The notes beneath the pieces are model-generated. The model did not search any database and was not told where the DNA came from. It was given only the letters and a program-made list of their open reading frames with translations. Below are positions 11,325 to 21,673 of a stretch of DNA of 64,000 bases, piece after piece (positions within the stretch are counted from its first letter, which is position 1; each line of letters begins with the position of its first letter). The DNA comes from Fusarium oxysporum f. sp. lycopersici 4287 (taxonomy: Eukaryota > Ascomycota > Sordariomycetes > Hypocreales > Nectriaceae): contig NC_030990.1 in NCBI RefSeq assembly GCF_000149955.1, positions 4,701,482 through 4,765,481 on the forward strand, written 5' to 3'. The translations under genes were made by a program, and so were the position numbers.

Positions 11325-11570
11325 GAGATGCTATCTGCTCTTGACCTCTTGTGGAATAGTACGTCCAGCAACTGATAGTCCCCCTTTGTTGAGCGCCAGT
11401 TAATCAACGTATTCACCTAGCTAAGATTGCAATAGTGTAGCATTAGACAAGCCATGGCAGTTGTAGGAGTATTTGAACCTTCTAATGCGCCCCTGAGGTT
11501 CAGAGGAGTTGCAAAATAACCATCTCGGTTATCGCTACTTCTTGCAAGAACTATCTTTCAACACTACGGC

Positions 11571-13114
11571 ATGGCACTCATTAAGTTCCGCGGAAAACCG
11601 CTTGGTGGCTATAACATTCTAGTACGTCCTACTTCATTATGGCAGTGGACGAAATCTAATCTCTGTATCAACAGATCATCGCTTTTGCAACTTTTGGAAG
11701 TATCACCTACGGATACTGTTCGGCCATCATAGGGTCAACCCTCGGTCAACCATCCTTTCTCCATTACTTCGGTCTCGATACAGCCAGCAATGCAGCTGCT
11801 CTCATTGGCGCGATCAATGGACTCTTCCAAGGCGGTGGCCTCATCGGGACCTTGACCTTTGGAGCCGTTGCTGACAAGTTCGGTCGATGTAAGGCTATGT
11901 TCCTTGCAAGTGTACTCGCTATCATTGGCGGCGGCCTTCAAGCTGGTTCTGTCCACTTGTCAATGTACCTCGTCTCAAGGTTTCTGACAGGTCTTGCTAT
12001 CGGCGGGCTCGTCATGCTTGTGCCTCTTTGGCAGAGTGAAGTTGCACCTCCTCATGCTCGTGGCCTCCTTGTTGGTCTTCACGGTGTTTCGATCTTGGTT
12101 GGATACTCATCATCGGCTTGGGTCGGATTCGGCTTTTACTTCGTGAATGCAGACGGAGCTCAGTGGCGCCCTCCTTTGGCTATACAGTGCTTGCCTCCCC
12201 TCATCCTCGCATGTGGTGTCTACTTCATTCCTGAGTCTCCCCGGTGGCTTATCGACAACGATCAGCACGAAAGAGCCGAGGCTGTTTTGCAGCGAATCTA
12301 CGGAGACTCAAGCGATCCCGATAACCATGCAGCTAGGGCTGAATTTGCCCAGATTCGCGCTCAGGTGGAGCTTGAACGTCACTTGCCATCCTCTTGGGCA
12401 TCCCTCTTCACGGTCCCCCATTATCGAAAACGAGCCTTGATTGGGTTTACCACTCTTCTCGCCGGCCAACTTACAGGAACGACCGTGATCAACAACTATG
12501 GTCCTTCTCTGTATGCAGCTCTGGGACATGGTGCTTCTGCTAGTCTCGCGCTCTCGGCTGGATGGTTGACCGAAGGACTTGTCTGCAATGCCATAAATGC
12601 CGTCCTTCTTGACTACGTTGGAAGGAAATGGCTGATGGTGACCGGTCTCATCGGCTGCGCCATTTCCCTTCTTGGTGTAAGCATCATGGTTGCTCTTTAT
12701 GGGGGCACGACAAATAAAGGTGGCAATTCGGCTGGTGTCTTCTTCTTGTATCTGCACTTCACCTTCTATGCCACCTGCATGGATGCCTCGACTTATGTGT
12801 ACGGCTCTGAGATCTGGCCTACCCATCTTCGAGGGAAGGGATTTGCGATATCCTGTGCCGGTCTTTTCGTTGGCTCTCTTACTCTTCTCGAGGCTGCACC
12901 GACTGCGTTCCAAACCATTGGTTGGAGGTTTTATCTAATCATGATGGCATTCACACTTATTTGTGCCATCATATTCGCCTTGTTCTTCCCTGAGACTAAG
13001 GGAATGACCCTGGAGGAGATTTCAGCTCTCTTCGATGATGAAGTTGCTATCGAGGCATCGAGTGATACTAAGGCCTTATCTATTAACAGCGACAAGGACA
13101 AGGTAAAGGTTTAG
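11571..13114 (+). CDS. MFS sugar transporter
   Basis: Exon 1 is 11571-11621 and exon 2 is 11675-13114, joined across a 53-nt intron (GTACGT donor); 496 aa. Signatures of the sugar porter family: ADKFGRCKAMF after TM2, ESPRWLIDNDQ after TM6, and FFPETKGMTLEEI at the end of the last helix. About 12 hydrophobic helices are visible. It sits between a divergent Zn2Cys6 regulator and a co-oriented intracellular beta-mannosidase. Uptake of manno-oligosaccharides or another mannose-containing sugar is therefore a reasonable inference, but the substrate cannot be read from sequence. Confidence 0.9.
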
Positions 13115-13574
13115 CATTATGTGTACCGGAATCTCTCATGTAATTATAATCGGGCTTGAGATATATTTCTTTCGATTATCTTGCATTTTAATCTGTTAAA
13201 ATATCTCTGAATAATTCGATACCTATGTATAATCGCGCACCGCAGTTCTTGATAGCCCCCAAAACAGAGTTTCACAGTTATTTGTTGCACCGCGGCTAGC
13301 ACGGATCTACATATTACCGCTTTAGTTAGCTGCTAGTGGAGATATGGGTACTTCACCTACCAATGTAAGACTGCACACGTATGATCATCAATCATGTTCT
13401 GGCGGATAAATCCCCGACTGGTTAATCCACTTTCGGCGTAACCCCCATAGTCAGAACATAAGTTGTAGGTTCCCCGCATCGACTGTCCGACTTTATTCAG
13501 AGGAAACACTTTGTTGGACATCTAGAAACCTTCATTGATTGTTCTCACCAAATATCTCTTCTCCCGCAGTGATT
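13115..13574. promoter_or_regulatory. Promoter region of beta-mannosidase
   Basis: No gene. It contains CGGATAAATCCCCG near 13403-13416, a CGG/CCG pair typical of Zn2Cys6 sites, whose GGATAA half resembles the reverse complement of the TTATCC in the repeated motif upstream. Confidence 0.35.
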
Positions 13575-16169
13575 ATGTTCCGTCAAATCCACTTGGAAAA
13601 AGGCTGGAAGTTCAAGCAAGCCAGTTCTCGGAACGATGGCACTGCTTCATCCTTTCTACCTGTCGCCCAGTTTCCAACTGTCGCTCATATTGATCTTTTG
13701 CATCACGAGTTGATCCCCGACCCCTATATCGACATCAATGAACTGAAGTGTCTTTGGGTCAATGATGCGGACTGGACATATCGTACCGAGGAGATCTCTC
13801 CAGTCGATCTGAAACCGTCTGAAAAGGCAGAGCTTGTCTTTGAGGGCCTTGATACAGTAGTTGACGTGTATCTGAACGATTCGCATATCTTGTTTAGCAA
13901 CAATATGCATAGGTCTCATCGTGTTGACGTTACCGATACGCTGCGGGGTAGAGAGAAACCATCTGTTCTTGAGCTGAGGTTCAGAGCTGCCCCAGCATAC
14001 GGTCGTTCGGAACGTGAGCGCATTGGATACAAGACAACAAAGTTTGGAAGAGGTGTCAACTTTGGCGGGTCTGAGAGACTGTTTGTCAGGAAAGCACAGT
14101 ATCATTGGGGTTGGGACTGGGGACCGGCCATCAACACTTGCGGTCCCTGGAAGCCTATATATTTAGATGTCTACGAGTCACGAATCTGTGATCTCCGGGT
14201 CACCCAAGACGTTGCCCCAGATCTCTCTTCTGTGGACATCAAAGTCGAAGCGCACTTGGAGGGTCACAACAGTATCAATGAGGTTCAGGTTCAGTTACTG
14301 GACGTTGAAACAGGGGCCATTGTGGTTGATGATAAAGCATCGAAATCGACTAAAGGGGCTCTATCCTTCACGATTAAGCTCAACAAACCGAAGCTGTGGT
14401 ACCCGTTCTTGTATGGAGAGCAAAGCCTCTATCTCCTCCAGGTCAGCATTCCGAATCATACTGTGAGTAGAAAGTTGGGTATCAGACGGTTGCGCCTACT
14501 GCAACACCCACTCAAGGATCAGCCAGGCACTTCATTCATCTTTGAAGTCAACAACATTTGTCTCTTCAGTGGCGGTTCATGTTGGATACCCGCGGATTTC
14601 ATGCTGCCGCGAGTGTCCAAGGAAACGTACGAGAAATGGATCACTCTTGCCAAGGCAGGAAATCAGTCTATGATTCGTGTCTGGGGAGGTGGGATTGTTG
14701 AGAGCGATGACTTTTATGATATATGTGACCGTGAAGGCATCATGGTCTGGCAAGACTTCTTATACGCATGCGGCAACTACCCTGGTTCGCCAGATTTCGT
14801 TGCTAATGTCAAGATCGAAGCGGAGCAACAAGTACAGCGTGTTGGTCACCATCCCTCTCTTGTCCTGTGGTGCGGGAATAATGAGGATTACATGTGTGCA
14901 GACGGAGATCGTTGCTGGGAGGTTGACTACAGTGACACGACTGGTCCATGGGATAAGACCACATTTCCAGCACGCGAGATTTATGAACGCACTCTCCCTT
15001 CCGTCATCAAAGCATCAGGCACTGATGTCCCGTATTGGATTAGCTCTCCTTATGGTGGAAGCTTCTCCAACGACACAACGGTTGGTGACACACATTGTTG
15101 GGATGTCTGGCATGGCAAGCTATCACCATACCAGGACTACAAGGCCTACACGTCCCGCTTTATCTCGGAATTTGGCTTCGAGTCAGCTCCCAGTCTCCAG
15201 ACTCTTCACCGAGCTATCACGTCTCCCAAAGAGCGCCATGGACAGTCGAGGACTTTTGACGTCCACGATAAAGGTCCCGGTCATCAAAGACGGTACCCAA
15301 TGTACATGGGTGAGAACTATCGCTTTCGAATGAATCCTCTCAGGGATTTCGTATACTGCACGCAGTTCCTTCAAGCCGAGGCGATGGCGTATGCTTATAA
15401 CTGTTGGCGACGTGAGTTCCGAGGGCCTGGGGAAGAGAACTGCGCTGGCGTCTTGGTCTGGCAGCTAAACGACATCTGGCCTGGTATTAGCTGGGCCCTC
15501 GTTGATGTTGACATGAATCCCAAACCAGCATACTACATCACTAAGCGAGCATTGGACAAGATGGTTGTTGGAATGGAACGAGTTGTCACCGAGAAGCCGC
15601 CTTATATCACCACTGGTTATCTCGATAAGAAGCACAAGGTCGACATCTGGGCTGTCAATGGCCATCTCCATGAGATGAGAGTCACGTTGGAGGTGAAGGC
15701 ATTTGATATCCAAAGTGGAAAGTCAATCGGATGGACACGCTCGGACGAGTCGAAGGAATATGCTTTAAAAGGAAACCGTTCAACTGAACTTTTGGCTGGG
15801 TTGGAGATTCCAAACCCAGATGAAACAGTGTTGGTTGCATATCTACGAGACATCTCATCTGGAGAACAAGTGGCAAGATGGGTGAGCTGGCCGGAGCCTC
15901 TCAAGTATGTGCACATGTCTTCTGATCTGAAGATCACTACGGAAATAGTGGACGATGGATCAGCAGTCATTGTGAGAGCCAATGCACCGGTTAAAGGAGT
16001 TGTGTTAAGTGCATCGGGCAGAGATGGCAAGAACCTGGTCTTTGACAACAACTTCATCGATCTGGTGCCAGACGAAGAGGTAAGAATCGGGGTCACGGGC
16101 CTTGTGGGGGATCGTATTGATGTTAGGTTTCTTTACGACTGGGAACTCGAACCGGGATTTGAGTTGTAA
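13575..16169 (+). CDS. GH2 beta-mannosidase, intracellular type
   Basis: A single intronless frame of 864 aa from the ATG at 13575; the frame is open further upstream but has no ATG there. Family features in order: N-terminal jelly-roll (LEKGWKFKQA), YHWGWDWGPAINTCGPW around residue 175, the acid/base region LVLWCGNNEDYMC, and the nucleophile region FISEFGFESAPS. Together these are diagnostic of GH2 beta-mannosidases, which release mannose from the non-reducing end of manno-oligosaccharides. No signal peptide, so it resembles the intracellular MndB type rather than secreted MndA. It follows a sugar transporter in the same orientation, suggesting import followed by intracellular cleavage. Confidence 0.93.
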   Translation: MFRQIHLEKGWKFKQASSRNDGTASSFLPVAQFPTVAHIDLLHHELIPDPYIDINELKCLWVNDADWTYRTEEISPVDLKPSEKAELVFEGLDTVVDVYLNDSHILFSNNMHRSHRVDVTDTLRGREKPSVLELRFRAAPAYGRSERERIGYKTTKFGRGVNFGGSERLFVRKAQYHWGWDWGPAINTCGPWKPIYLDVYESRICDLRVTQDVAPDLSSVDIKVEAHLEGHNSINEVQVQLLDVETGAIVVDDKASKSTKGALSFTIKLNKPKLWYPFLYGEQSLYLLQVSIPNHTVSRKLGIRRLRLLQHPLKDQPGTSFIFEVNNICLFSGGSCWIPADFMLPRVSKETYEKWITLAKAGNQSMIRVWGGGIVESDDFYDICDREGIMVWQDFLYACGNYPGSPDFVANVKIEAEQQVQRVGHHPSLVLWCGNNEDYMCADGDRCWEVDYSDTTGPWDKTTFPAREIYERTLPSVIKASGTDVPYWISSPYGGSFSNDTTVGDTHCWDVWHGKLSPYQDYKAYTSRFISEFGFESAPSLQTLHRAITSPKERHGQSRTFDVHDKGPGHQRRYPMYMGENYRFRMNPLRDFVYCTQFLQAEAMAYAYNCWRREFRGPGEENCAGVLVWQLNDIWPGISWALVDVDMNPKPAYYITKRALDKMVVGMERVVTEKPPYITTGYLDKKHKVDIWAVNGHLHEMRVTLEVKAFDIQSGKSIGWTRSDESKEYALKGNRSTELLAGLEIPNPDETVLVAYLRDISSGEQVARWVSWPEPLKYVHMSSDLKITTEIVDDGSAVIVRANAPVKGVVLSASGRDGKNLVFDNNFIDLVPDEEVRIGVTGLVGDRIDVRFLYDWELEPGFEL

Positions 16170-16742
16170 TGCTACCTCGTTGGGGTACATTATTGGGCGT
16201 CCATTACAATGCCTGATCATACCACGTCGATGGGATTGGCTAGCAAGAGTAACATAGGGTCCAATACCAATACGACCTCTTTTCCCTTCTCATATAAAAC
16301 TTATCTTGTGCAGTGTTCCGTCAAGTAATCGGCAGTACCGTTGCTTAAAAAGCACATGGGTTAGTAATTTGTGCATATTTTAAAGCGCAATGCTCATGGT
16401 GGAAAGCAAGGCTTTAATAACCTACAGCTTATACTCTTCCCGTGTATTGATCCAATTTACCAATTTCAAGGCTTCATAGTGGAAGATAAGCTTTGAGCTA
16501 CAGGTCTTAGCCGCAAAAGGTACAGTGGCGGTCAGGTAACCTAATAATCTAGTACCTCACTAAAAGTGTAGCGCTAGGCAAACGACAGGGCACTCCTTGA
16601 TGGGATCATCGATTCAGAAAATCTGGCGGTCTGAGCAGATCGAATGTTTCTCGAAAACGCAGAGACCTCAAAAACAAATTGTCTCATTAGCAACCAAGCT
16701 GTCCTTTTACTCATCAAATAAATCTCGATTACCTGGGAGAAT
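16170..16742. other. Intergenic, promoter of AflR-like gene
   Basis: No gene recognised between the beta-mannosidase stop and the AflR-like regulator. Confidence 0.45.
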
Positions 16743-18035
16743 ATGCACACCAACTCTCTTCTACTGCGAAAACACTACTCGTCCACAATGGTCCAAGCAA
16801 AACTCCGAGGCTGCTGTGATGGCTGCACCAAAAGCAAGCTCAAATGCAGCGGTGAGATGCCCTCTTGTCAAAGATGTCGGATACGAAGCCTGGACTGCGT
16901 ATACAGCAAGGCTCGCCGCGCTGGGCGTCCACGCCTCAAGCCCAAGCCAAGTAAAGCATCGATCGTTTGTTCTGTTGACCGGGAACCACGAATCGATCTC
17001 ACCAGCTACAGCGACCAACCTTTTAATGGTGTTCAGTGCTCAAAGAGCGAGCTGGTTCTGCCATCACTTCCAGATCTTGTACATTATTCACCAGACTCTC
17101 AAGATATCTCAGTTTTGATGCAAGATCCTTGGGCTTCAACGTCACGTCTCGGCTCAGATGTCACACAGCCCTCAAGCGTCTGCGACTTTGATGACTTGAT
17201 GCTGCAGGATATGCTGTTGAATAACCCTGAGGGCTTTGGCTCGGCATCTGCTATGACTCTGAAACAAGAGTGGAGTCAAGACAACACTCTATTTCACGAT
17301 GGCTTAGACGATACATGTCCAGGACATGGTGCAACTAGCGAGAGGCCACCCGGCCATACCTCCTCAAGCCCATCAGGGTTTTATAAAGTCACAATCCAGA
17401 ATACAGACGATACCAATAGCTATTTGACAGAAGTCGATATGGAGATCAATGCCATCATGGCCACAATCACGGATATCGCCAAACGACCAATCGGATCATA
17501 TCACCTCGACGACCACCCATGTGTAACCTCTTGGCCACAGCTACTAAGCAAAGCCCAACTACTCATGTATATCGCTGGGTCAAAAAGCTCATTTTCCTTA
17601 CGTCTGGATGCAGTGCTGCAAGTCTCATGGACTGCCGAGCAGGTACAAAAGCGAATTTCGGAATGTCCGACCTGCATGTCTCGAGGCATGGAGTTATCTA
17701 GCATGCTTGCTTTGCTGTATGACTAGGTCTCATCACGGATTGCAGGCGCTCTTGAGAATCCTGCCGCTATCCAGTGTTGTTGTTTGACGATCGGCAACTC
17801 AACCCTGACAGGGCAGAACGGCATTATCGGCGTATATGAGCTCGTCAAATGCAGGATAACGAGAGCGATTCATGTGATACAGAGCATAAACAACACAAAT
17901 TCTTCCATAGGGGAAGGGGGCCCGAGTCGGCTATATCCAGTGGCCCGACTTATGCTCGAAGTGGCTAAGAGTCGATTAGAAGCTATTTCGGGAACGATAG
18001 ACCTTTTAGAAAGCGAGCAGTACTGCAGTATATAG
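16743..18035 (+). pseudogene. AflR-like Zn2Cys6 regulator interrupted by TAG
   Basis: The ATG at 16743, or more likely 16788, opens a frame with an AflR-type zinc cluster: CCDGCTKSKLKCSGEMPSC, then CRIRSLDCVYSKARRAGRPR. The frame stops at TAG 17724-17726 after about 313-327 aa. The same frame then stays open for another 103 codons to 18035 and looks like the rest of an AflR-like domain (SSRIAGALENP, then IGVYELVKCRITRAIHVIQ). No intron of acceptable size and phase removes the stop. CAG to TAG by one C-to-T change restores the frame, so this is probably a recent nonsense allele. AflR-type proteins usually control secondary-metabolite clusters. A truncated product that still binds DNA is possible. 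Confidence 0.7.
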
Positions 18036-18236
18036 GGGTAAAGTAAAGTCTGGTAGTTTAGTGGATGGCGTTCTTTTAGACAGAATTTGATGGTCTGTTG
18101 TTTCTTGTCAGAACGTAAATGCACCTATAACAAAACGACCTAAATGGAACAGATATATTCATCGGTTGCCCTTAGTATGTTTTGGTCTCCTCTATAGTGT
18201 AAGATGTGTCTCGAAGTGTTCCATACGCTCTGAGAA

Positions 18237-18824
18237 TTATGAGAAATGTAAAGATGTTCTTGCTACCATAATCTTCACACGGTCCATTGCCAGTTCTATT
18301 TCCTGGTCAAATCGCTGAGGGTGGTGAACAGAGCCTATTGTCCCGGACCTGCGCTTCATACCAATCCACCGAAGATTCTGTCCAATTCTTATAGCTGCGT
18401 CTCTGATAAGCCTTCTTGCGATGACTGTACTCTCACTATCATCGAGGATAAGACTTCCGAATACGAATTTTTCTTTTGTGGATTCCTCAGGCGCCTTCGG
18501 GCTATCATCTGACCGGTCAGACGATAGGCAGCTGTTGTCAGGTGTTTGAGTCCTTGTCGCTGGGGTATAGACTCGTTGTTCTGCTTCGAGGAGCAGCAGA
18601 ATGTCTTTCAAAGCCAAGAGCGCATTTTCGATTGTCCGGGCATCGTTTGAACATTGAGCACATGCTCGAATTGCAACCAATAATGTCGTTATTTGTGTAT
18701 TGAGATTCATAACAGAACCAAGACTGCTCTTCTCAGACCGAGGGTGGTCAATTGCGGGAAAAGAAGTGCCGCTGTGGCATATGCAGGCTGGTTCGTTGGA
18801 CCTTTTTTGCTGGTACTTAAACAT
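18237..18824 (-). CDS. AflR-like C-terminal domain protein without zinc cluster
   Basis: Encodes 195 aa from an ATG. The C-terminal half (FGSLILDDSESTVIARRL, then IRIGQNLRWIG) resembles the end of the AflR regulatory domain, as does the Cys-rich start ACAQCSNDARTIENAL. No Cys6 cluster is found upstream on the same strand. It converges tail-to-tail on the broken AflR-like gene and lies next to the GT2 gene. It may be a paralogous fragment or a stand-alone regulatory domain. No intron was needed. Function is inferred from weak resemblance only. Confidence 0.5.
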   Translation of the reverse strand: MFKYQQKRSNEPACICHSGTSFPAIDHPRSEKSSLGSVMNLNTQITTLLVAIRACAQCSNDARTIENALLALKDILLLLEAEQRVYTPATRTQTPDNSCLSSDRSDDSPKAPEESTKEKFVFGSLILDDSESTVIARRLIRDAAIRIGQNLRWIGMKRRSGTIGSVHHPQRFDQEIELAMDRVKIMVARTSLHFS

Positions 18825-19282
18825 CAGGCTACAAGGTTGCTTGTTTGTTGGCCAGAGCTTTGACGATGTTTACAAAGGTGAATAAGAGCAATTCTCCCAC
18901 AAGATGCGGTATTTATTATTGCAAGAGATAAATCACATAAGTAAAATCCAGCTTAGATAAAATTGATCAACACGACAGGCATGAAAAGTTTTGCTTTTAT
19001 AGATAGCACTTTGACTTGATAGTGACAGGGCTGTCTCGCTTCGTTTGATTGAGCCCATCATTATCGTTGCCCTCTTGCCGGAAGCCTGTCTGACTCAGTT
19101 GGCTCGGTAATGGAGACCCGGCAATTACACAAACTTCAGAGCTAGTTAAATTTTAGCCAGGTACTCCCAGCCATCCCAGAATTAGTAAAAGTATGATAAT
19201 CTATTTATAAACTATATAACACTTCTGAAAGAAGTGGAAAGATCTATATGCAATAATATCTATAAACTAAATAAACGCAGAT
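18825..19282. other. Intergenic
   Basis: No gene. AT-rich near 18890-18970 and 19150-19270. It holds the upstream region of the AflR-like fragment and the 3' side of the GT2 gene. Confidence 0.45.
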
Positions 19283-20761
19283 TTATCTCGTCCACCACTT
19301 TTGGCTCTTCAAAGTCAGAATTCCAAAAACTGAGGTCCAACTCAAAACCCCCAACTGAAACATCCCCGCAAGCCAGGAAAGAACCAAGCGCCACACCAGC
19401 CTACCACTTGTGTGATAGATTTGTAGCCCGCCAACATCAGAAACATATTCCGTATCTTTTTCTCGAAGGGCATCTGGAATAAGCATGAAGCTCCTCCAAA
19501 CTGTCAGGATCGAGATCTCCAATAATATCCAAAGCGCATGTCTGGGGTATAGAATCACACATCTCAGCAACGTGTAGGTGATCAAGAGCATCAGTGGCCC
19601 TTTCAGCCAGATGCATGCCACGTTGATAAATGGATATATGCTTCCTGTACCGTCTTTTGTGATGAATGGCTTGTCTTCCTGTTTTTCCTTGTCCACGAAT
19701 TCCAAGGACTGAACGCGTCTTGGCCGCATTGCAAGCCATAGTCTCAATGTCTTCTGCACTGTTAAAGCCGGATATCCCATGCAGAGAAAGGTATAGTTTG
19801 TACGTTCCCATCGAGAAAACATCAACAACGCCTTTTCAAGAGTTTCAGGAGCCATTGTATGAACAACGGCGTTACTCTGATAAACCGTTCTCCAACCGTC
19901 GCAGAGAATGCGGTATGCTAGCTCCATATCTTCGCCATGCTTCAGAGGTGAGCCAAGGAAGGTGCTTGCACATAGCCTGTCGATATGAGATTGCACTGCA
20001 TCTGCACGAAATGCCGAGAAGGCCCCCGGGAGAATCGTGACAAACCCCTCAGCTGATAGTGCGGAGCGAGGCAGGTTACCGATATGGTCGAAGACGATGT
20101 CAAGTAGACGCGGCAAAAGGCTCCTGAATGAGAAAATGCTGTGGCTCGAGATGTTCAAGACAGCCAGATGTCCAGCTACAGCACCGATCGAAGGATCCCT
20201 CATCAGAGGGCTCACGATGTTGCGAAGTGCACCCTTCTCCACGACGCTATCTGAGTCAAGGGAGATGATGATACTTCCGAGTGCAGTAGCGAATCCCGAC
20301 TGAATGGCTTTCCTCTTGCCCATGTTTACGGCATGTTGTAAGAGTCGAAGTGTTATGCCGCAAATGGAGACTGAGCCTGCAGCCTTGTTTACATGTTCCC
20401 ATGTATCATCAGTAGAGCCATCATCGATAACAATCAACTCAATCCTGTCTTTAGGATAGTCTGAGAGTTCGATAGACTTGATTGAGTTTTTAACGAACTC
20501 GGACTCGTTGTAGACTGGTATAACGATGCTGATGAAGGGTAGCTTGTCATCTTTTGAGGGAGGTTGCACAGGCTCATATCTGATCCATCGCCAGACCATG
20601 TGCACGTACTCGATCTTATAGAAGACAGCGATAAGTTGAAGTATTATTGCGGGCAGCCCAATAAATATCGGAGGTGGACTTGGCCATGGTATAAAGGATA
20701 GTAGAAGCAATCCAAATATGTTCAAGATGCCAAACAAAAGGCGAAGTTGAGAGTCTGTCAT
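19283..20761 (-). CDS. Membrane GT2 glycosyltransferase, NodC/hyaluronan-synthase-like
   Basis: Intronless, 492 aa from the ATG at 20761. Two N-terminal hydrophobic segments (residues about 7-50) precede a GT-A domain: FISIVIPVYNES, the nucleotide-binding VIDDGSTDDTW, the SLDSDS metal site and GSPLKHGEDMELAYR. The RW of the processive-synthase QxxRW motif is present (LLMFSRWERTNY), but its glutamine is replaced by methionine. Several C-terminal membrane helices follow. This is the layout of chitin-oligosaccharide synthase (NodC), hyaluronan synthase and related inverting processive enzymes that use UDP-sugars and export the chain. It is the same orientation as the acyltransferase gene and near a CE4 deacetylase. 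The actual sugar is unknown. Confidence 0.85.
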   Translation of the reverse strand: MTDSQLRLLFGILNIFGLLLLSFIPWPSPPPIFIGLPAIILQLIAVFYKIEYVHMVWRWIRYEPVQPPSKDDKLPFISIVIPVYNESEFVKNSIKSIELSDYPKDRIELIVIDDGSTDDTWEHVNKAAGSVSICGITLRLLQHAVNMGKRKAIQSGFATALGSIIISLDSDSVVEKGALRNIVSPLMRDPSIGAVAGHLAVLNISSHSIFSFRSLLPRLLDIVFDHIGNLPRSALSAEGFVTILPGAFSAFRADAVQSHIDRLCASTFLGSPLKHGEDMELAYRILCDGWRTVYQSNAVVHTMAPETLEKALLMFSRWERTNYTFLCMGYPALTVQKTLRLWLAMRPRRVQSLEFVDKEKQEDKPFITKDGTGSIYPFINVACIWLKGPLMLLITYTLLRCVILYPRHALWILLEISILTVWRSFMLIPDALREKDTEYVSDVGGLQIYHTSGRLVWRLVLSWLAGMFQLGVLSWTSVFGILTLKSQKWWTR

Positions 20762-21673
20762 TTCCAAATGTTACTTCTCTAGTTTCAATTTAAAGGCATA
20801 GACAATGAGCCGAACTGGATCTAGAATGATTGAGCCCTGAAGCTAAAGGAGTGGCAGTAAACGTTGATTTTGTTGCATTTAGCCTGTGGCAAAAATTGCC
20901 CGAGCGTTTGGTAAGTTTACTGGTGAAGCTTAAACTTTGTGAAGTCTATCAGTTACTCGAACGACTTTACCGTCGGGTCTTTTTCCATTGGTCCCGAAAA
21001 GATAGTGAATGTAAAAAAGTGTTGAGATCAAATGTCATAGCCTTCATAGGCTCGCCTCAAGTTGAGAATTTGCCGAGGCCCTACTTAGCCATCGGGCTGC
21101 CCGCTCTAATGTAACGTAGAAAGAGGAGCTCGGAATACGACGCAAAGGTCCATCGGTCTGGTCTCTATGAAGCCGATGGAAACTTCGTGACAAGGTCTTG
21201 GCTATCGAGCTCAATACGAGGACTATACACTCATGCAGGAGTTTCACACCGCTTCTTTCAGTGAGCACGTCTTTGCAAGCCGAAACCAACTCTCATAATA
21301 ATCATGTTTAGGGACATGACTGATATCATTCACATAATAGGCGGTGACAAAGAAGGGTGCGAATTTACTGGATCAACGTAGGCTTTCGTTAGGTTGTTGA
21401 GTCCAACAGCCCAAAATAGTTACAAGTGTTCCTTCAAGCTTGTGGATGACACCAATGCCGAAAACCACTTAATTTCTTACAGCTACATGAATAATATCAC
21501 CCAGGAAGCAATCAAAGGCAGATTCAAAGTAGTTATACATATTCATGTATATACATATATACATTTCGCTCAGATTCGAATCATTTTGCATGCATGTGAT
21601 TAATATTGCTCTATCCAGGTACCACAAGAGTATGCAACACCAACTATACAAAACATGCATGCTTCAAACTGCA
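20762..21673. other. Spacer between GT2 and acyltransferase genes
   Basis: About 910 bp. A 94-codon frame at 20830-21114 has no recognisable motif. It probably holds the GT2 promoter and the 3' region of the acyltransferase gene. Confidence 0.4.

Larger units (their letters stand above)
10690..11570. promoter_or_regulatory. Divergent promoter, Zn2Cys6 regulator and sugar transporter
   Basis: No ORF recognised. This 881-bp spacer separates two divergent genes and holds two copies of the TAAGCATTATCCA-type motif. Shared control of both genes is an inference. Confidence 0.5.

Noticed and set aside
12308..12913. 201-codon minus-strand frame opposite the sugar transporter
   Set aside because: Antisense shadow; no motif, while the plus strand carries a clear transporter.
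13539..13574. Upstream extension of the beta-mannosidase frame
   Set aside because: It begins at a TTG, not an ATG; the first ATG is at 13575.
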